Shown here piece after piece: positions 23,240 through 32,774 of a DNA stretch of 64,000 nt (positions within the stretch are counted from its first letter, which is position 1; every line of letters starts with the position of its first letter). The notes below the pieces were generated by a model. That model saw only the letters and a program-made list of their open reading frames with translations, was not told the origin of the DNA and did not search any database. Where the stretch lies: the NCBI RefSeq assembly GCF_000238255.3, contig NZ_CP011039.1, forward strand, positions 793,001 through 857,000. Direction: 5' to 3'. The DNA comes from Pseudoalteromonas spongiae UST010723-006 (GTDB taxonomy: Bacteria; Pseudomonadota; Gammaproteobacteria; Enterobacterales; Alteromonadaceae). The translations under genes and the position numbers were made by a program.

Positions 23240-23917
23240 TTACCCAGCACCAAACTGTTCGGCTAATATTTGCCGGGTAAATTCTGTTTTTAAATAATAC
23301 CCCCGTGGCAAAGTCATAATTTCCTTGCCGTCAGGTCCAATTGCTTGGGTAAGGGCTTTGCTATTGGCTGCTTTTGGGCGCAGTTGCAGTACTTGACCAA
23401 AATGACCGTTAATCTGTTCAATGTTGCCAAGCGCAATCATCTCGGTCAGTTCTTCCCAGTCTTTTTTAAGCTGTGCCTCTTGCAACGCACTTGGTTGCCA
23501 TAAAAATCCATTGCCAATAATGCGGTCTGTTGGTGCCAGGTCGCGCTCTGATAAAATCGGTAACCATAAAACATGCGACAGCTTTTTTTTCACAACTGAG
23601 TTTTGCCACGTTACACCGTGTAAATTGGTAAGCGGTGTAATTGAGACATAAGTTGTTTCTAACGGTTTGCCACTGTATGAAATGGGTAATGTTTTAAGCT
23701 CTATACCTAAATGCTCAAAGTCAGGTTCAGGTTTTGAAGCTGCGGTCGCGCCCAACACATATTCAATAAGTTGGCCTATCCAGCCTTTTTCTCTTAATAA
23801 GTTTTCCGGTGTGTTGAATGCATAGCTTGCTGCTACTTCTCCTAACGTTAAACCAGCGATATCGTTAACGCGCGTCATAAGTTCAGAGGTGCTAGCAGGT
23901 GGTAAGGGTTTATTCAT
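23240..23917 (-). CDS. mutH: DNA mismatch repair endonuclease MutH
   Basis: Nicks the unmethylated strand at hemimethylated GATC sites during mismatch repair. The 225 residues carry the catalytic D66, E73 and K75 (DFEHLGIELKT), matching D70, E77 and K79 of E. coli MutH, and the family N-terminus with LLREKGWIGQLIE. Its presence implies Dam methylation and MutS/MutL elsewhere. It is convergent with eno and divergent from rppH. Confidence 0.96.
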   Translation of the reverse strand: MNKPLPPASTSELMTRVNDIAGLTLGEVAASYAFNTPENLLREKGWIGQLIEYVLGATAASKPEPDFEHLGIELKTLPISYSGKPLETTYVSITPLTNLHGVTWQNSVVKKKLSHVLWLPILSERDLAPTDRIIGNGFLWQPSALQEAQLKKDWEELTEMIALGNIEQINGHFGQVLQLRPKAANSKALTQAIGPDGKEIMTLPRGYYLKTEFTRQILAEQFGAG

Positions 23918-24146
23918 ACAGTAAGCGCGATAAATTAAAATCGCAGTTTAGCAAATTTACCGATTACGGATAACCTTAAAGGATTGTTTTATTTGGTTAT
24001 AAAATGCACTGTATTTTGAGTGTGCCTATTTTATTGTGTTTAACTCGCTTAATTAACTGATATATAAAGAAATATTTTTTATGGTGTTGCGGTTTTACCA
24101 ACTGTTCTGCTGTATTTATGCACTAAATACACAAATATAAACAATG

Positions 24147-24169
24147 TTATCCACAGAATCTGTGGAGAA
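24147..24169. promoter_or_regulatory. DnaA-box dyad 1 (TTATCCACA)
   Basis: A perfect high-affinity DnaA box TTATCCACA at 24147-24155 faces an inverted near-copy ending at 24169 (TGTGGAGAA); the 10-nt arms match in 9 of 10 positions around a 3-nt centre. It could bind DnaA, or be an operator for another regulator with dyad symmetry. Confidence 0.5.
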
Positions 24170-24229
24170 GTGTGCTTTTTGAAGAGGTGATTGTGGATTT
24201 GTTTGAGAAATGTGCGTTTATTTTTAGTT

Positions 24230-24250
24230 TTATTCACAACTTGTGGGTAA
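24230..24250. promoter_or_regulatory. DnaA-box dyad 2 (TTATTCACA / TGTGGGTAA)
   Basis: TTATTCACA at 24230-24238 fits the relaxed DnaA-box consensus TTATNCACA. It is followed by the inverted TGTGGGTAA at 24242-24250, one mismatch from a box on the minus strand. The two arms form a dyad like the one about 80 bp upstream. Confidence 0.45.
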
Positions 24251-24332
24251 CCTGAGTATATGCTGGTTTTTCATTTGCTGTTAGATACGGATTATGGAAC
24301 AATCGAGCTATATTAAGAATTAAAAGAGGCAC

Positions 24333-24848
24333 ATGCGGGTGATAGATGCCGAAGGGTTCCGTGCCAACGTTGGAATAGTTATTTGTAATAATCAGGGACA
24401 GGTATTTTGGGCTAGACGTTATGGTCAACACTCGTGGCAATTTCCACAAGGTGGAGTTGACCAAGGTGAAACTGCCGAGCAAACCATGTACCGAGAACTG
24501 AATGAGGAAGTTGGATTAAAACCCGAAGACGTTGAAATCATTGCAAGCTCTAAACACTGGTTACGTTATAAGTTACCAAAGCGTTTAATTCGCCGAGATT
24601 CAAGTCCAGTGTGTATTGGTCAAAAGCAAAAGTGGTTTTTACTTAAATTACGCTGTCCCGATGAAGACGTTGATTTGTCTAAAACCAATCATCCTGAATT
24701 TGATGATTGGCGCTGGGTCAGTTACTGGTATCCAGTACGCCAAGTTGTTTCGTTTAAACGAGACGTTTACCGCCGCGTTATGAAAGAGTTTGCACCTCAT
24801 GCAATGCCATTTCATAAAAAAGACCAAGGCTGGCGGAACAGGCGCTAA
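24333..24848 (+). CDS. rppH: RNA pyrophosphohydrolase RppH
   Basis: Nudix enzyme that removes pyrophosphate from the 5' end of mRNAs and so starts RNase E-dependent decay. The 171 residues have the family start (ANVGIVICN after a short leader), the Nudix box at about 40-62 (GGVDQGE, then REL and EEVGL) and the HWLRYKLP segment. Start ATG is preceded by AAGAGG. It is followed 14 nt later by ptsP, the same order as E. coli. Confidence 0.96.
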   Translation: MRVIDAEGFRANVGIVICNNQGQVFWARRYGQHSWQFPQGGVDQGETAEQTMYRELNEEVGLKPEDVEIIASSKHWLRYKLPKRLIRRDSSPVCIGQKQKWFLLKLRCPDEDVDLSKTNHPEFDDWRWVSYWYPVRQVVSFKRDVYRRVMKEFAPHAMPFHKKDQGWRNRR

Positions 24849-24862
24849 TTAATGAGGTAACT

Positions 24863-27139
24863 GTGCTAACAGCATTACGAGAAATCGCACAAAAAGTGTC
24901 GCAGCAAAGTAATTTGAAAGCGGCGCTTGAGTGTTTTGTTTCAAGTGTAAAAAGCACTATGAAAACACAGTGCTGCTCGGTCTATTTTGCTGATTACGCA
25001 CAAGACGCATTTGTTTTGATGGCAACAGATGGTCTTAACCCTAAAGCGGTTGGTGAATTCAGAATTGGTTTCACCGAAGGTTTAGTTGGGTTAGTTGCCC
25101 AGCGCGAAGAAGCCATCAACCTTGCTTTTGCAAAATCCCACCCAAGATTCAAACTTGCACCTGAAGTTGACGAAGAAAACTATAACGCGTTTTTAGCAGT
25201 ACCGATTGTGCATCAAGGCAAGATCCTCGGTGTTATTGTGGTGCAGCAACAACTTGCAAGAGTATTCAGCCAAGATGAAGAGTCTTTTTTAGTTACCTTA
25301 TCAGCTCAATTGGCAGCGCAGTTAGCGAATGCGGAAATCCAGCATTTACTCGAATTTAGTGAATCTGAGCAAAAGACTACCTGTTTAAAAGGATTAAGCT
25401 CAGCCCCAGGCATCGCACTTGGTAAAGCCTATGTGATGGCGCCAAGTATCGATTTTAGTCAATTAGAGTTGATGAAATGCGACGCTCATAGCGAACAAAT
25501 TCGACTTTTCCATCACGCGGTCATTACCACGCGTAAAGAGTTTCGCCGCATGGCCGCGCAACTTGATAGCGATCTTGGTCAAGAAACGTTGGCGGTGTTT
25601 ACCGTTTATGAACAACTGCTTGAAGCAAAGAGTTTAGGCGACCAAGTCGAAGCTAAAATTTATGAAGGCTGGTGTGCTAAAAGTGCATTAAAGTTAGTGA
25701 TTGAAGGCTTGGTTGCTCAATTTATGGCAATGCAAGATACCTACATTCGTGAGCGCACCATTGATATTCAAGATATTGGTATTCGCGTATTACATCATTT
25801 ACTTAATAGCGAATATAAAAAGCATCATTTTGATGCGCCAATTATTTTGGTCGCCGATACCATAACGCCTACCATGCTTGCGGAAATCCCAAGAGAGATG
25901 TTAGCAGGGGTAGTGAGCATCAGTGGGGCGGCGAACTCACATGCGTCTATTTTGACGCGTGCAATGGGTATTCCCGCAATTTGGGGGTTATCTGGCTTAC
26001 CGATTTCCCATGTGGCAGATAAGTTTTTAATTTTAGATGCGTATGCTGGCCGTGTTTATATTTCGCCTACCAAAGCGCTTATAAGCGAATATGCTAAGTT
26101 AAAGCGAGAAGATGCGCGTTTACACGATGCGTTTGATGCCGAGTATCAGCTTGAGGCGGTTACGCTTGATGGGGAAGAAATAAGCTTATATGCCAATACT
26201 GGGCTTGAAGTTTCAAATGATCTGATAAATGCCAAATATTTGGATGGCATAGGTTTATACCGTACCGAAGCCTGGTTTATGCAACAAAATACATTTCCAA
26301 GTTTGGCAGAACAAGAAGCCTGGTATCGTGAGATACTAGCTGCCTATCACCCGTCGCCGGTGACCATGCGTACCTTGGATATTGGTGGTGACAAGTGCTT
26401 AAGCTATTTTAGTTTCTCGGAAGAAAACCCATTTTTAGGGTGGCGTGGTATTCGTATTAGTTTAGATCACCCTGAACTGTTTTTAGAGCAAGTAAAAGCC
26501 ATGCTGAAAGCCAATATGGGGCTTGGTAATTTAAAAATTATGTTGCCTATGGTGGCTGACGTCAATGAGGTGGAGTCATCAAAGCGCCTTATTCAACAAG
26601 CCTTTTTTGAGTTGCAAGATGAGTGGCTTCCTGAGCAAGGAAAGTTAGAAATGCCGCAAGTCGGTATTATGCTTGAGGTACCTTCGAGTGTTTATTTATT
26701 ACCTGAGTGGGCTAAGTGCGTTGATTTTTGCTCGGTGGGAAGTAATGACTTAACGCAATATATGCTGGCGGTAGATAGAACTAACGCGCGGGTAGCAAAT
26801 TTATTTGATAGTTATCACCCCGCAATACTGCGCGTACTTAACGATATTGCCATTCAATGTATCGATTATCAGTTACCGTTTAGTTTGTGTGGTGAGCTGG
26901 CTGCCGACCCTGAAGGCGCGTTGTTGTTAGTGGCTATGGGTTATCGTGATTTAAGTATGAGTCCAAGTGCGATTAATAAAGTGAAATACGTATTACGACG
27001 CTTAAACGCCAGCGACATGGAACAGCTGTTAGTAACCTGTTTGGCGGCAAAAAACGCAAAACAAGTGCATCGGTTATTAAGGGAATTTATAATTCATCAC
27101 AAATTAAGCCAAATTCTGTATACTAGCGCAGTCCACTAA
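24863..27139 (+). CDS. ptsP: Nitrogen-PTS enzyme I (PtsP)
   Basis: PEP-protein phosphotransferase that starts the regulatory PTS-Ntr chain to NPr and EIIA-Ntr. The 758 residues have an N-terminal GAF domain (about 1-160), which separates it from sugar-PTS enzyme I, then the PEP-utiliser swivel with the phosphorylated His near 357 (GAANSHASILTRAMG), and the TIM-barrel PEP-binding domain with GIRISL and GSNDLTQYMLAVDR. Start is GTG with GAGG upstream. Confidence 0.96.
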   Translation: MLTALREIAQKVSQQSNLKAALECFVSSVKSTMKTQCCSVYFADYAQDAFVLMATDGLNPKAVGEFRIGFTEGLVGLVAQREEAINLAFAKSHPRFKLAPEVDEENYNAFLAVPIVHQGKILGVIVVQQQLARVFSQDEESFLVTLSAQLAAQLANAEIQHLLEFSESEQKTTCLKGLSSAPGIALGKAYVMAPSIDFSQLELMKCDAHSEQIRLFHHAVITTRKEFRRMAAQLDSDLGQETLAVFTVYEQLLEAKSLGDQVEAKIYEGWCAKSALKLVIEGLVAQFMAMQDTYIRERTIDIQDIGIRVLHHLLNSEYKKHHFDAPIILVADTITPTMLAEIPREMLAGVVSISGAANSHASILTRAMGIPAIWGLSGLPISHVADKFLILDAYAGRVYISPTKALISEYAKLKREDARLHDAFDAEYQLEAVTLDGEEISLYANTGLEVSNDLINAKYLDGIGLYRTEAWFMQQNTFPSLAEQEAWYREILAAYHPSPVTMRTLDIGGDKCLSYFSFSEENPFLGWRGIRISLDHPELFLEQVKAMLKANMGLGNLKIMLPMVADVNEVESSKRLIQQAFFELQDEWLPEQGKLEMPQVGIMLEVPSSVYLLPEWAKCVDFCSVGSNDLTQYMLAVDRTNARVANLFDSYHPAILRVLNDIAIQCIDYQLPFSLCGELAADPEGALLLVAMGYRDLSMSPSAINKVKYVLRRLNASDMEQLLVTCLAAKNAKQVHRLLREFIIHHKLSQILYTSAVH

Positions 27140-27153
27140 AACCTAGGTTGTTC

Positions 27154-27957
27154 ATGTCTGATATTTCGATAGTTTTTTTTAGTTGTATGGCGCTTGGCTG
27201 CTTAGTTGGATTTTTGGCTGGACTGCTTGGTATTGGTGGTGGATTAATTATTGTACCTGTGTTGAGCTACCTGTTACTCGCGCTAAATTTAGTGCCAGCC
27301 GATCAAGCCATGGTCGTTGCTATCGCTACATCGCTGGCATCGATTATATTTACCTCTTCAAGCTCCGCTTACGCACATCATAAAAATCAAAATATTCCAT
27401 GGAAAATAGCCCCTTGGGTATTAGTTGGTGTATCAGTTGGTGCATTATTAAGTGGCGTGATTGCCACAGGTATTAGTAACGATACGCTACAGTTGATTTT
27501 TGCCAGCTGCGTAATTTTTATCGCACTACGGATGATTTTACCGCATCAACCAAAAGCACAATCAGCATTGCCTCACGGCAGTATTTTAACCCTAGGAACC
27601 AGTGTTATTGGCGCGGTGTCTGGCATGGTGGGCATCGGTGGTGGTGCGTTATTAGTGCCATTTTTAACGCATTTTAAACTCGATATGCGAAAAGCCATCG
27701 GTTGTGCGGCATTGAGTGGCATTTTAATCGCTACTTTTGGCGTAGTCGGTTATATTAGCTTAGGTTTGCAATACCATGATGTAAGCGAAGGCTTTATTGG
27801 TTTCGTTTATTTACCCGCATTAATCGGAATTGTATTAACGTCGGCGTTTTTTGCACAGTTTGGCGCAAAAGCGGCGCAGTATTTACCAGTAAAAATAATA
27901 AAACGTATTTTTGCGGCACTGTTAGTGATTGTCGCAATTAGAATGTTAAGTAGTTAA
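27154..27957 (+). CDS. TauE/SafE-family permease
   Basis: Predicted inner-membrane transporter of the sulfite/organosulfonate exporter family. It has about eight hydrophobic helices arranged as two repeats, each with a glycine-rich loop (GLLGIGGGLIIVP near 24-36 and GMVGIGGGALLVP near 157-169), the family hallmark. I chose ATG 27154 because AGG lies 7 nt upstream; a TTG two codons earlier is possible. The substrate cannot be told. It lies between ptsP and lgt, probably in one transcript. Confidence 0.88.
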   Translation: MSDISIVFFSCMALGCLVGFLAGLLGIGGGLIIVPVLSYLLLALNLVPADQAMVVAIATSLASIIFTSSSSAYAHHKNQNIPWKIAPWVLVGVSVGALLSGVIATGISNDTLQLIFASCVIFIALRMILPHQPKAQSALPHGSILTLGTSVIGAVSGMVGIGGGALLVPFLTHFKLDMRKAIGCAALSGILIATFGVVGYISLGLQYHDVSEGFIGFVYLPALIGIVLTSAFFAQFGAKAAQYLPVKIIKRIFAALLVIVAIRMLSS

Positions 27958-27976
27958 AAAGGAAAGGTGGAAATAA

Positions 27977-28768
27977 GTGGATTTTCCAAATATTGATCCA
28001 GTATTTATTGAGATAGGTCCAATAAAAGTGCACTGGTACGGCATGATGTATTTGATTGCGTTTGTAACGGCTTCATTTTTAGCATCTCGCGCGGCAAGCA
28101 AACCAAATAGTGGTTGGACTAAAGAGCAAACTAGTGACTTATTATTTTACGGTATGCTTGGCGTTATTTTAGGCGGCCGTTTTGGTTATGTATTCTTCTA
28201 TCAATTTAGCTACTTCTTAGAAAACCCACTGTACTTATTTAAAATTTGGGAAGGCGGCATGTCGTTCCATGGTGGTGTTATAGGTGTGGTAACGGCGATT
28301 GCCTGGTTTGCCAAAAAACAAAATAAAACCTTGTTGGGAGTAGGTGACTTTGTTGCGCCACTTGTACCGCTTGGTTTGTTTTTCGGCCGCATCGGTAACT
28401 TTATTAATGGTGAGTTATGGGGCCGCGCCTCTGATGTGCCGTGGGCGATGGTATTTCCAACAGGTGGCCCTGTGGCGCGCCACCCGTCGCAACTTTACGA
28501 AGCTATTTTAGAAGGTTTAGTGCTTTTTGCGATCATCCAGTTTGTAAATAGAAAGCCGCGCCCTGAAGGTGTTATTGGTGGCTTATTCTTATTTGGCTAC
28601 GGCTTCTTTAGATTTATTGTTGAGTATTTCCGTGAACCCGATGCACATATAGGCCTGTATGGCGGTATTATTTCGCAGGGGCAAATTTTGTCGCTTCCAA
28701 TGATTTTAGCTGGCCTTGGTTTAATGTTCTGGGCTGTAAAACGCCAACAAAAAGAGTGTAACGCATGA
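27977..28768 (+). CDS. lgt: Prolipoprotein diacylglyceryl transferase
   Basis: Transfers diacylglycerol from phosphatidylglycerol to the lipobox cysteine of prolipoproteins in the inner membrane. The 263 residues have about seven helices, the N-terminal [13 protein letters not shown], the HGGVIG histidine and the Lgt signature [14 protein letters not shown]. Start is GTG, preceded by GGAAAGGTGG. It overlaps thyA by 4 nt (ATGA). Its clients in this window would include the FlgO-like proteins, FlgP and FlgH. Confidence 0.97.
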   Translation: MDFPNIDPVFIEIGPIKVHWYGMMYLIAFVTASFLASRAASKPNSGWTKEQTSDLLFYGMLGVILGGRFGYVFFYQFSYFLENPLYLFKIWEGGMSFHGGVIGVVTAIAWFAKKQNKTLLGVGDFVAPLVPLGLFFGRIGNFINGELWGRASDVPWAMVFPTGGPVARHPSQLYEAILEGLVLFAIIQFVNRKPRPEGVIGGLFLFGYGFFRFIVEYFREPDAHIGLYGGIISQGQILSLPMILAGLGLMFWAVKRQQKECNA

Positions 28769-29616
28769 AACAGTATTTAGAGTTATGTCAGCGTATTGTT
28801 GATGAAGGCCATTGGGTAGAAAATAAACGTACGGGAATTCGTTGTTTAACGGTGGTAAATGCTGATTTAGAGTACGATGTTGCCAACAACAAATTCCCAT
28901 TAATTACGACACGTAAAAGCTTTTATAAAGCGGCGATTGCCGAGTTATTGGGTTATTTACGTGGCTACGATAACGCCGCACAATTTAGAGCAATTGGTTG
29001 TAATACCTGGAACGCCAATGCGAATGAAAATAGTGCGTGGCTAAACAATCCGCACCGTAAAGGTGAAGATGATATGGGCCGTGTTTATGGTGTGCAAGGG
29101 CGTGCTTGGCAAAAGCCTGATGGTACAACGCTTGATCAGCTGAAAAAAATTGTTGATAACCTTAAAAATGGCGTTGATGATCGCGCCGAAATCTTAACTT
29201 TTTACAATCCAGGTGAGTTTGATATGGGCTGTTTACGTCCATGTATGCATACTCATACCTTTTCGTTGTTAGGTGATACGCTTTACTTAACATCTTACCA
29301 GCGTAGCTGTGATGTGCCGCTTGGTCTTAACTTCAATCAGATTCAGTGTTTTGTACTATTAGCATTAATGGCACAAATCTGCGGATTAAAAGCGGGTAAG
29401 GCGTACCATAAAATTGTAAATGCCCATATTTATGAAAACCAACTTGAGTTAATGCGTGATGTGCAGCTAAAACGCGAGCCGTTTGAATCACCAAGCTTAA
29501 CCATTAACCCAAATATTAAAACGCTAGAAGATATTGAAACATGGGTGACTACCGATGATTTTACGGTGGAAGGCTATCAATATCACGAGGCGATTAAATA
29601 CCCATTTGCCGTATAA
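28765..29616 (+). CDS. thyA: Thymidylate synthase
   Basis: Converts dUMP to dTMP with methylene-tetrahydrofolate. The 283-residue protein has the catalytic cysteine near residue 181 in [11 protein letters not shown], the [15 protein letters not shown] helix and [10 protein letters not shown]. It is about 20 residues longer than E. coli ThyA because of an insertion in the first third. It overlaps lgt by 4 nt, the widespread lgt-thyA pairing. Confidence 0.97.
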   Translation: MKQYLELCQRIVDEGHWVENKRTGIRCLTVVNADLEYDVANNKFPLITTRKSFYKAAIAELLGYLRGYDNAAQFRAIGCNTWNANANENSAWLNNPHRKGEDDMGRVYGVQGRAWQKPDGTTLDQLKKIVDNLKNGVDDRAEILTFYNPGEFDMGCLRPCMHTHTFSLLGDTLYLTSYQRSCDVPLGLNFNQIQCFVLLALMAQICGLKAGKAYHKIVNAHIYENQLELMRDVQLKREPFESPSLTINPNIKTLEDIETWVTTDDFTVEGYQYHEAIKYPFAV

Positions 29617-29640
29617 CTACAATTAAGGAAGAGAATAATA

Positions 29641-30519
29641 ATGAAAGCAGTCATTCCTGTAGCAGGCTTAGGCACACGTATGTTGCCAGCAACCAAAGCT
29701 ATTCCAAAAGAAATGCTTCCGATCGTCGACAGACCATTAATTCAATACATTGTTGAAGAAGTTGCCGCAGCTGGCATCAAAGAAATCGTATTGGTAACGC
29801 ACTCGAGTAAAAACTCGATTGAAAACCACTTTGATACGAGCTTTGAGTTGGAAGCGACGTTAGAGCGCCGTGTTAAACGTCAATTACTTGAAGAAGTTCA
29901 GGCGATTTGTCCAAAAGATGTAACGATTATTCACGTACGCCAAGGTGAAGCAAAGGGGTTAGGGCACGCTGTTGAGTGTGCCAGACCAATTGTCGGCGAT
30001 GCGCCGTTTGTCGTGGTGTTACCTGATGTAATTTTAGATAACGCGAGCTGCGACTTAAATAAAGATAATCTTGCCGACATGATTACCCGTTTCAATGAAA
30101 CTGGCCACAGTCAAATAATGGTTGAAAAGGTTGCTGATGAAGACGTCGATAAATTTGGTATTGTGAATATTAACGGCAATGAACTACTACCTGGTGGCAG
30201 TACAGCAATCAAAAATATTGTTGAAAAGCCAAAGCGCGATGAAGCGCCTTCTAATCTTGCTGTGGTAGGGCGTTACGTTTTAGATAAATCCATTTGGCCG
30301 CTCCTTAAGAAAACGCCATTGGGCGCTGGAAATGAGATTCAACTTACCGATGCCATTGCAATGCAAATGAAAGAGCAGCAAGTCGATGCCTACTACATGA
30401 AAGGTAAAAGCCACGACTGTGGCTCAAAGCTTGGCTATATGAAAGCTAATATTGAATATGCACTGCGTCGTGATGACCTTAAAGATGAATTAAAGGCGCA
30501 TATTCAGTCGTTACTTTAG
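29641..30519 (+). CDS. galU: UTP-glucose-1-phosphate uridylyltransferase
   Basis: Makes UDP-glucose for polysaccharide and LPS synthesis. The 292 residues begin with the nucleotide-binding [23 protein letters not shown] and contain VLPDVILD and the late [16 protein letters not shown] motif. Good Shine-Dalgarno (AAGGAAGAG). It is followed by a strong terminator, so it closes the housekeeping block. Confidence 0.97.
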   Translation: MKAVIPVAGLGTRMLPATKAIPKEMLPIVDRPLIQYIVEEVAAAGIKEIVLVTHSSKNSIENHFDTSFELEATLERRVKRQLLEEVQAICPKDVTIIHVRQGEAKGLGHAVECARPIVGDAPFVVVLPDVILDNASCDLNKDNLADMITRFNETGHSQIMVEKVADEDVDKFGIVNINGNELLPGGSTAIKNIVEKPKRDEAPSNLAVVGRYVLDKSIWPLLKKTPLGAGNEIQLTDAIAMQMKEQQVDAYYMKGKSHDCGSKLGYMKANIEYALRRDDLKDELKAHIQSLL

Positions 30520-30538
30520 TTTTTCAATGCTTTTTGAG

Positions 30539-30566
30539 AATGCCACTTCAAAGTGGCATTTTTTTT
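30539..30566 (+). terminator. Intrinsic terminator after galU
   Basis: A 9-bp stem (30539-30547 with 30552-30560), a 4-nt loop and eight T. It starts 20 nt after the galU stop and separates galU from the FlgO-like genes. Confidence 0.88.
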
Positions 30567-30607
30567 GCTTTATTTTTGTGATGTCAATGTGTTTGAAGGT
30601 GTCACAA

Positions 30608-31207
30608 ATGAAACAAATTTTTTGCATTGGTTTTACTAGCCTTGTACTGTTGGGTTGCTCAAGTGAGCCTGTAATCACACAACCAATTGAAGCTAAAGTA
30701 TTTAATCAAACCAATGTATCTGAACGAAATGTGCATAGCTTTGCAAAGCAGCTTGCCGTAACTATGTTTGATACCATGCCTAAGTTAAATGCAGATAATC
30801 GCATTGCAGTGGGAACCTTCTTGCCGGAGCAAGATCTCAAAGATAAACAAGACCCGCAATTGATGACCCTTGGCAATCAAGTTCAGGCAAGTCTACAGAC
30901 ACTTTTTACGCAAGTTGGTGCAAGCGTTATAGAATTTAAAACTTCAGAATATATCACAATTGCCGATACCCAAGACATTATGCTGACACGCGACAAATCA
31001 CAGTTGTCTGATAACTTGGCTGTTGATTATTTTTTAACAGGTACAATCAGCAAGATTGAAACGGGCTTTTTAGTGAGTGCAAGATTAATAGACTTATCTG
31101 ATAAACGGGTTGTTTCGGCAGCAACCGAAATGTTCCCAGCTAACGTTAATTGGCAGCAAAGCAAGATATCGTTACGTGATGGAAAACTTTATAGGAGTAC
31201 ATACTAA
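30608..31207 (+). CDS. FlgO-family lipoprotein, copy 1
   Basis: Predicted outer-membrane lipoprotein. ATG 30608 gives a clean signal peptide with lipobox LLGC (Cys at residue 17); an in-frame start further upstream would overlap the galU terminator and hide the signal. The mature part holds one FlgO-like domain (about 55-190) with the pattern AVGTFLPEQDL, GNQVQASL, DYFLTGTIS, VSARLIDL. In Vibrio FlgO is needed for flagellar stability and the H/T-ring region. It is first of three tandem paralogues, each next to or overlapping the other. Which one is the true FlgO is open. Confidence 0.8.
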   Translation: MKQIFCIGFTSLVLLGCSSEPVITQPIEAKVFNQTNVSERNVHSFAKQLAVTMFDTMPKLNADNRIAVGTFLPEQDLKDKQDPQLMTLGNQVQASLQTLFTQVGASVIEFKTSEYITIADTQDIMLTRDKSQLSDNLAVDYFLTGTISKIETGFLVSARLIDLSDKRVVSAATEMFPANVNWQQSKISLRDGKLYRSTY

Positions 31208-31860
31208 TGAAGGTTCGCATGGTTAAATCAATCGGAGTCGCTTCAATAGCTGCTGTTGTGGTTGGATGTACTACATTGGGTAACAATACAACGGTTGCAG
31301 CTAGTGACGAAACAACAGAGCAAGTAGATAGTCGCTTTCAAGCTTACAGTGCAGATTCGTTTATGGCGAATAAGGGGACGGTTAAAGAAATTAAAAATAT
31401 TAACCATTATGTGCGAGGATTAATGCATCAACTTGCGGATAATGTTAAATACGTTAACCAAAGCACCCCAATTGCTGTGACTAGTTTCGTATTGCTTGAT
31501 AGTGATTTACAAAAAACTAATTTAGTTGGTAATCAGATTGCTGAAAGTTTTATTCATGAAATTCATAAGCTAGGTTTACCTGTTTTGGATTACAAGACCA
31601 CTGATTTTTTCCGAGTGAGTACGGAAGGAGACTATATTTTTAGTCGGGACTACATGGAGTTGCGTTCGGATTTACCAATAGATTATGTGTTATCAGGTAC
31701 CCTAACGAAGCATCAGAAGGGGTATTTAGTCAATGCACGAATCATTGGCATAAAATCAAAAGCAGTCGTGGCGTCAGCGCAAGGGCTCGTGCCAGATTAT
31801 GCGATAAAGTCACTGCAAAATACCAAAAACAACGATGGTATTCCGTTACGAAAAGGTTAG
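31207..31860 (+). CDS. FlgO-family lipoprotein, copy 2
   Basis: Product of 217 residues with signal peptide and lipobox VVGC (Cys 21). The ATG overlaps the stop of copy 1 (TAATG) and is preceded by AGGAGT. The FlgO-like domain (about 90-205) has AVTSFVLLDSDLQKTN, GNQIAESF, the SRDY motif and DYVLSGTL. Compared with copy 1 it has a longer linker after the lipid anchor. Family role is flagellar outer-membrane association; the specific role of this copy is unknown. Confidence 0.8.
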   Translation: MKVRMVKSIGVASIAAVVVGCTTLGNNTTVAASDETTEQVDSRFQAYSADSFMANKGTVKEIKNINHYVRGLMHQLADNVKYVNQSTPIAVTSFVLLDSDLQKTNLVGNQIAESFIHEIHKLGLPVLDYKTTDFFRVSTEGDYIFSRDYMELRSDLPIDYVLSGTLTKHQKGYLVNARIIGIKSKAVVASAQGLVPDYAIKSLQNTKNNDGIPLRKG

Positions 31861-31870
31861 GGCAGTATTT

Positions 31871-32431
31871 ATGAAACATTTAATTGCGGGAGTAGCAATA
31901 CTTGCTTCTGGTTGTCAAACTACAGTGCAACAATCTCAAGAACAGAAAAAAGTGTATCCTGTTGCACAACATCAACCAGCGAATCGAATTGCACCAATTA
32001 ATGACTATTTGCTTGATGAATATGCGGAACAAATCGCAATGAAATTGATGGCCAACCTTGATGCAGAGCCAGAACTGGTTCGCTTAGCCGTAACATCATT
32101 TGTCGATTTAGATGATAACCTACAGTATGCAAGTCGATTTGGAAATCAACTTGCTGAATCGATGCTGACAGAAGTTCAGGCATATGGTTTAAATGTAGTA
32201 GATCATAAAGTCATGCCAGTTGTTCGCATAGATGGTAATGGTGATTACACCTATTCTCGTGATGTTAAGCAACTAAACTCTCAAGGTGTTATAAATGCCG
32301 TGTTAAGTGGTACGTTACTATATAAAAGTAACGGTGTGGTGATTAACTCTCGCATTACTAGCTTGAGTGACCAGCGTATAATAGCCAGTGCCAAATACAC
32401 AATCCCATACAGTGTTGCATTTGATGAATAG
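31871..32431 (+). CDS. FlgO-family lipoprotein, copy 3
   Basis: Product of 186 residues. ATG 31871 gives a short signal peptide with lipobox ASGC (about Cys 15); an upstream in-frame start would add a non-signal extension overlapping copy 2. The FlgO-like domain has AVTSFVDLDDNLQ, GNQLAESML, YSRDVKQL and VLSGTL, closest in pattern to copy 2. It is last in the lipoprotein run, 80 nt before the tRNA gene. Likely co-transcribed with copies 1 and 2. Confidence 0.8.
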   Translation: MKHLIAGVAILASGCQTTVQQSQEQKKVYPVAQHQPANRIAPINDYLLDEYAEQIAMKLMANLDAEPELVRLAVTSFVDLDDNLQYASRFGNQLAESMLTEVQAYGLNVVDHKVMPVVRIDGNGDYTYSRDVKQLNSQGVINAVLSGTLLYKSNGVVINSRITSLSDQRIIASAKYTIPYSVAFDE

Positions 32432-32511
32432 CACGCAAAGGTAAACTTTTGTTTCCTATAAGTGGCTTGCTTTCTCTTTTTACTCTTTGATAATCTTGAA
32501 TAAATGATATT

Positions 32512-32588
32512 GTTCTCGTAGCTCAGTTGGATAGAGCATTCGCCTCCTAAGCGAAGGGTCGCAGGTTCGACTCCTGCCGGGAACGCCA
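32512..32588 (+). tRNA. tRNA-Arg (anticodon CCU)
   Basis: A 77-nt cloverleaf: acceptor 32512-32518 with 32578-32584 (one G-U pair), anticodon stem 32539-32543 with 32551-32555, anticodon CCT at 32546-32548, the T-loop GGTTCGACTCC, and an encoded CCA (32586-32588). CCU reads AGG. The gene stands alone between the FlgO-like genes and flgT. Single arginine tRNAs are common integration sites, but no integrase or repeat of the 3' end is visible here. Confidence 0.96.
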
Positions 32589-32774
32589 TTAACGGCTATT
32601 AAGTTTTAACCCGCCTTTTTAATTGTTATTTGAACGTCATTAAATAATCTTTAAATCGAGCTATCTTTTATTGTTATGTAGCAATGTGATTAAAGTATTT
32701 CTTGAGCGTTACGCGGTTAACCCGAGTTATTGGTCATTAATACTAAATGCTAAGCTTCTCTTGGCTCTAGCTCC

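Larger units (their letters stand above)
23918..24332. other. mutH-rppH divergent intergenic region
   Basis: These 415 non-coding bases are AT-rich. No ORF or tRNA is visible. The notable content is two dyads built from DnaA-box-like nonamers (24147-24169 and 24230-24250), listed separately, plus a single reverse TGTGGATTT at 24192-24200. The rppH Shine-Dalgarno AAGAGG lies at the right end. Confidence 0.6.

Noticed and set aside
23083..23280. Plus-strand ORF with repeated QISGFRF-like peptide
   Set aside because: It is only the heptamer array read in one frame and has no ribosome-binding site; it begins inside the eno terminator and overlaps the mutH end.
32512..32774. tRNA-Arg as attachment site of a genomic island
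   Set aside because: No integrase, no second copy of the tRNA 3' end and no change in gene type: both sides are flagellar genes.
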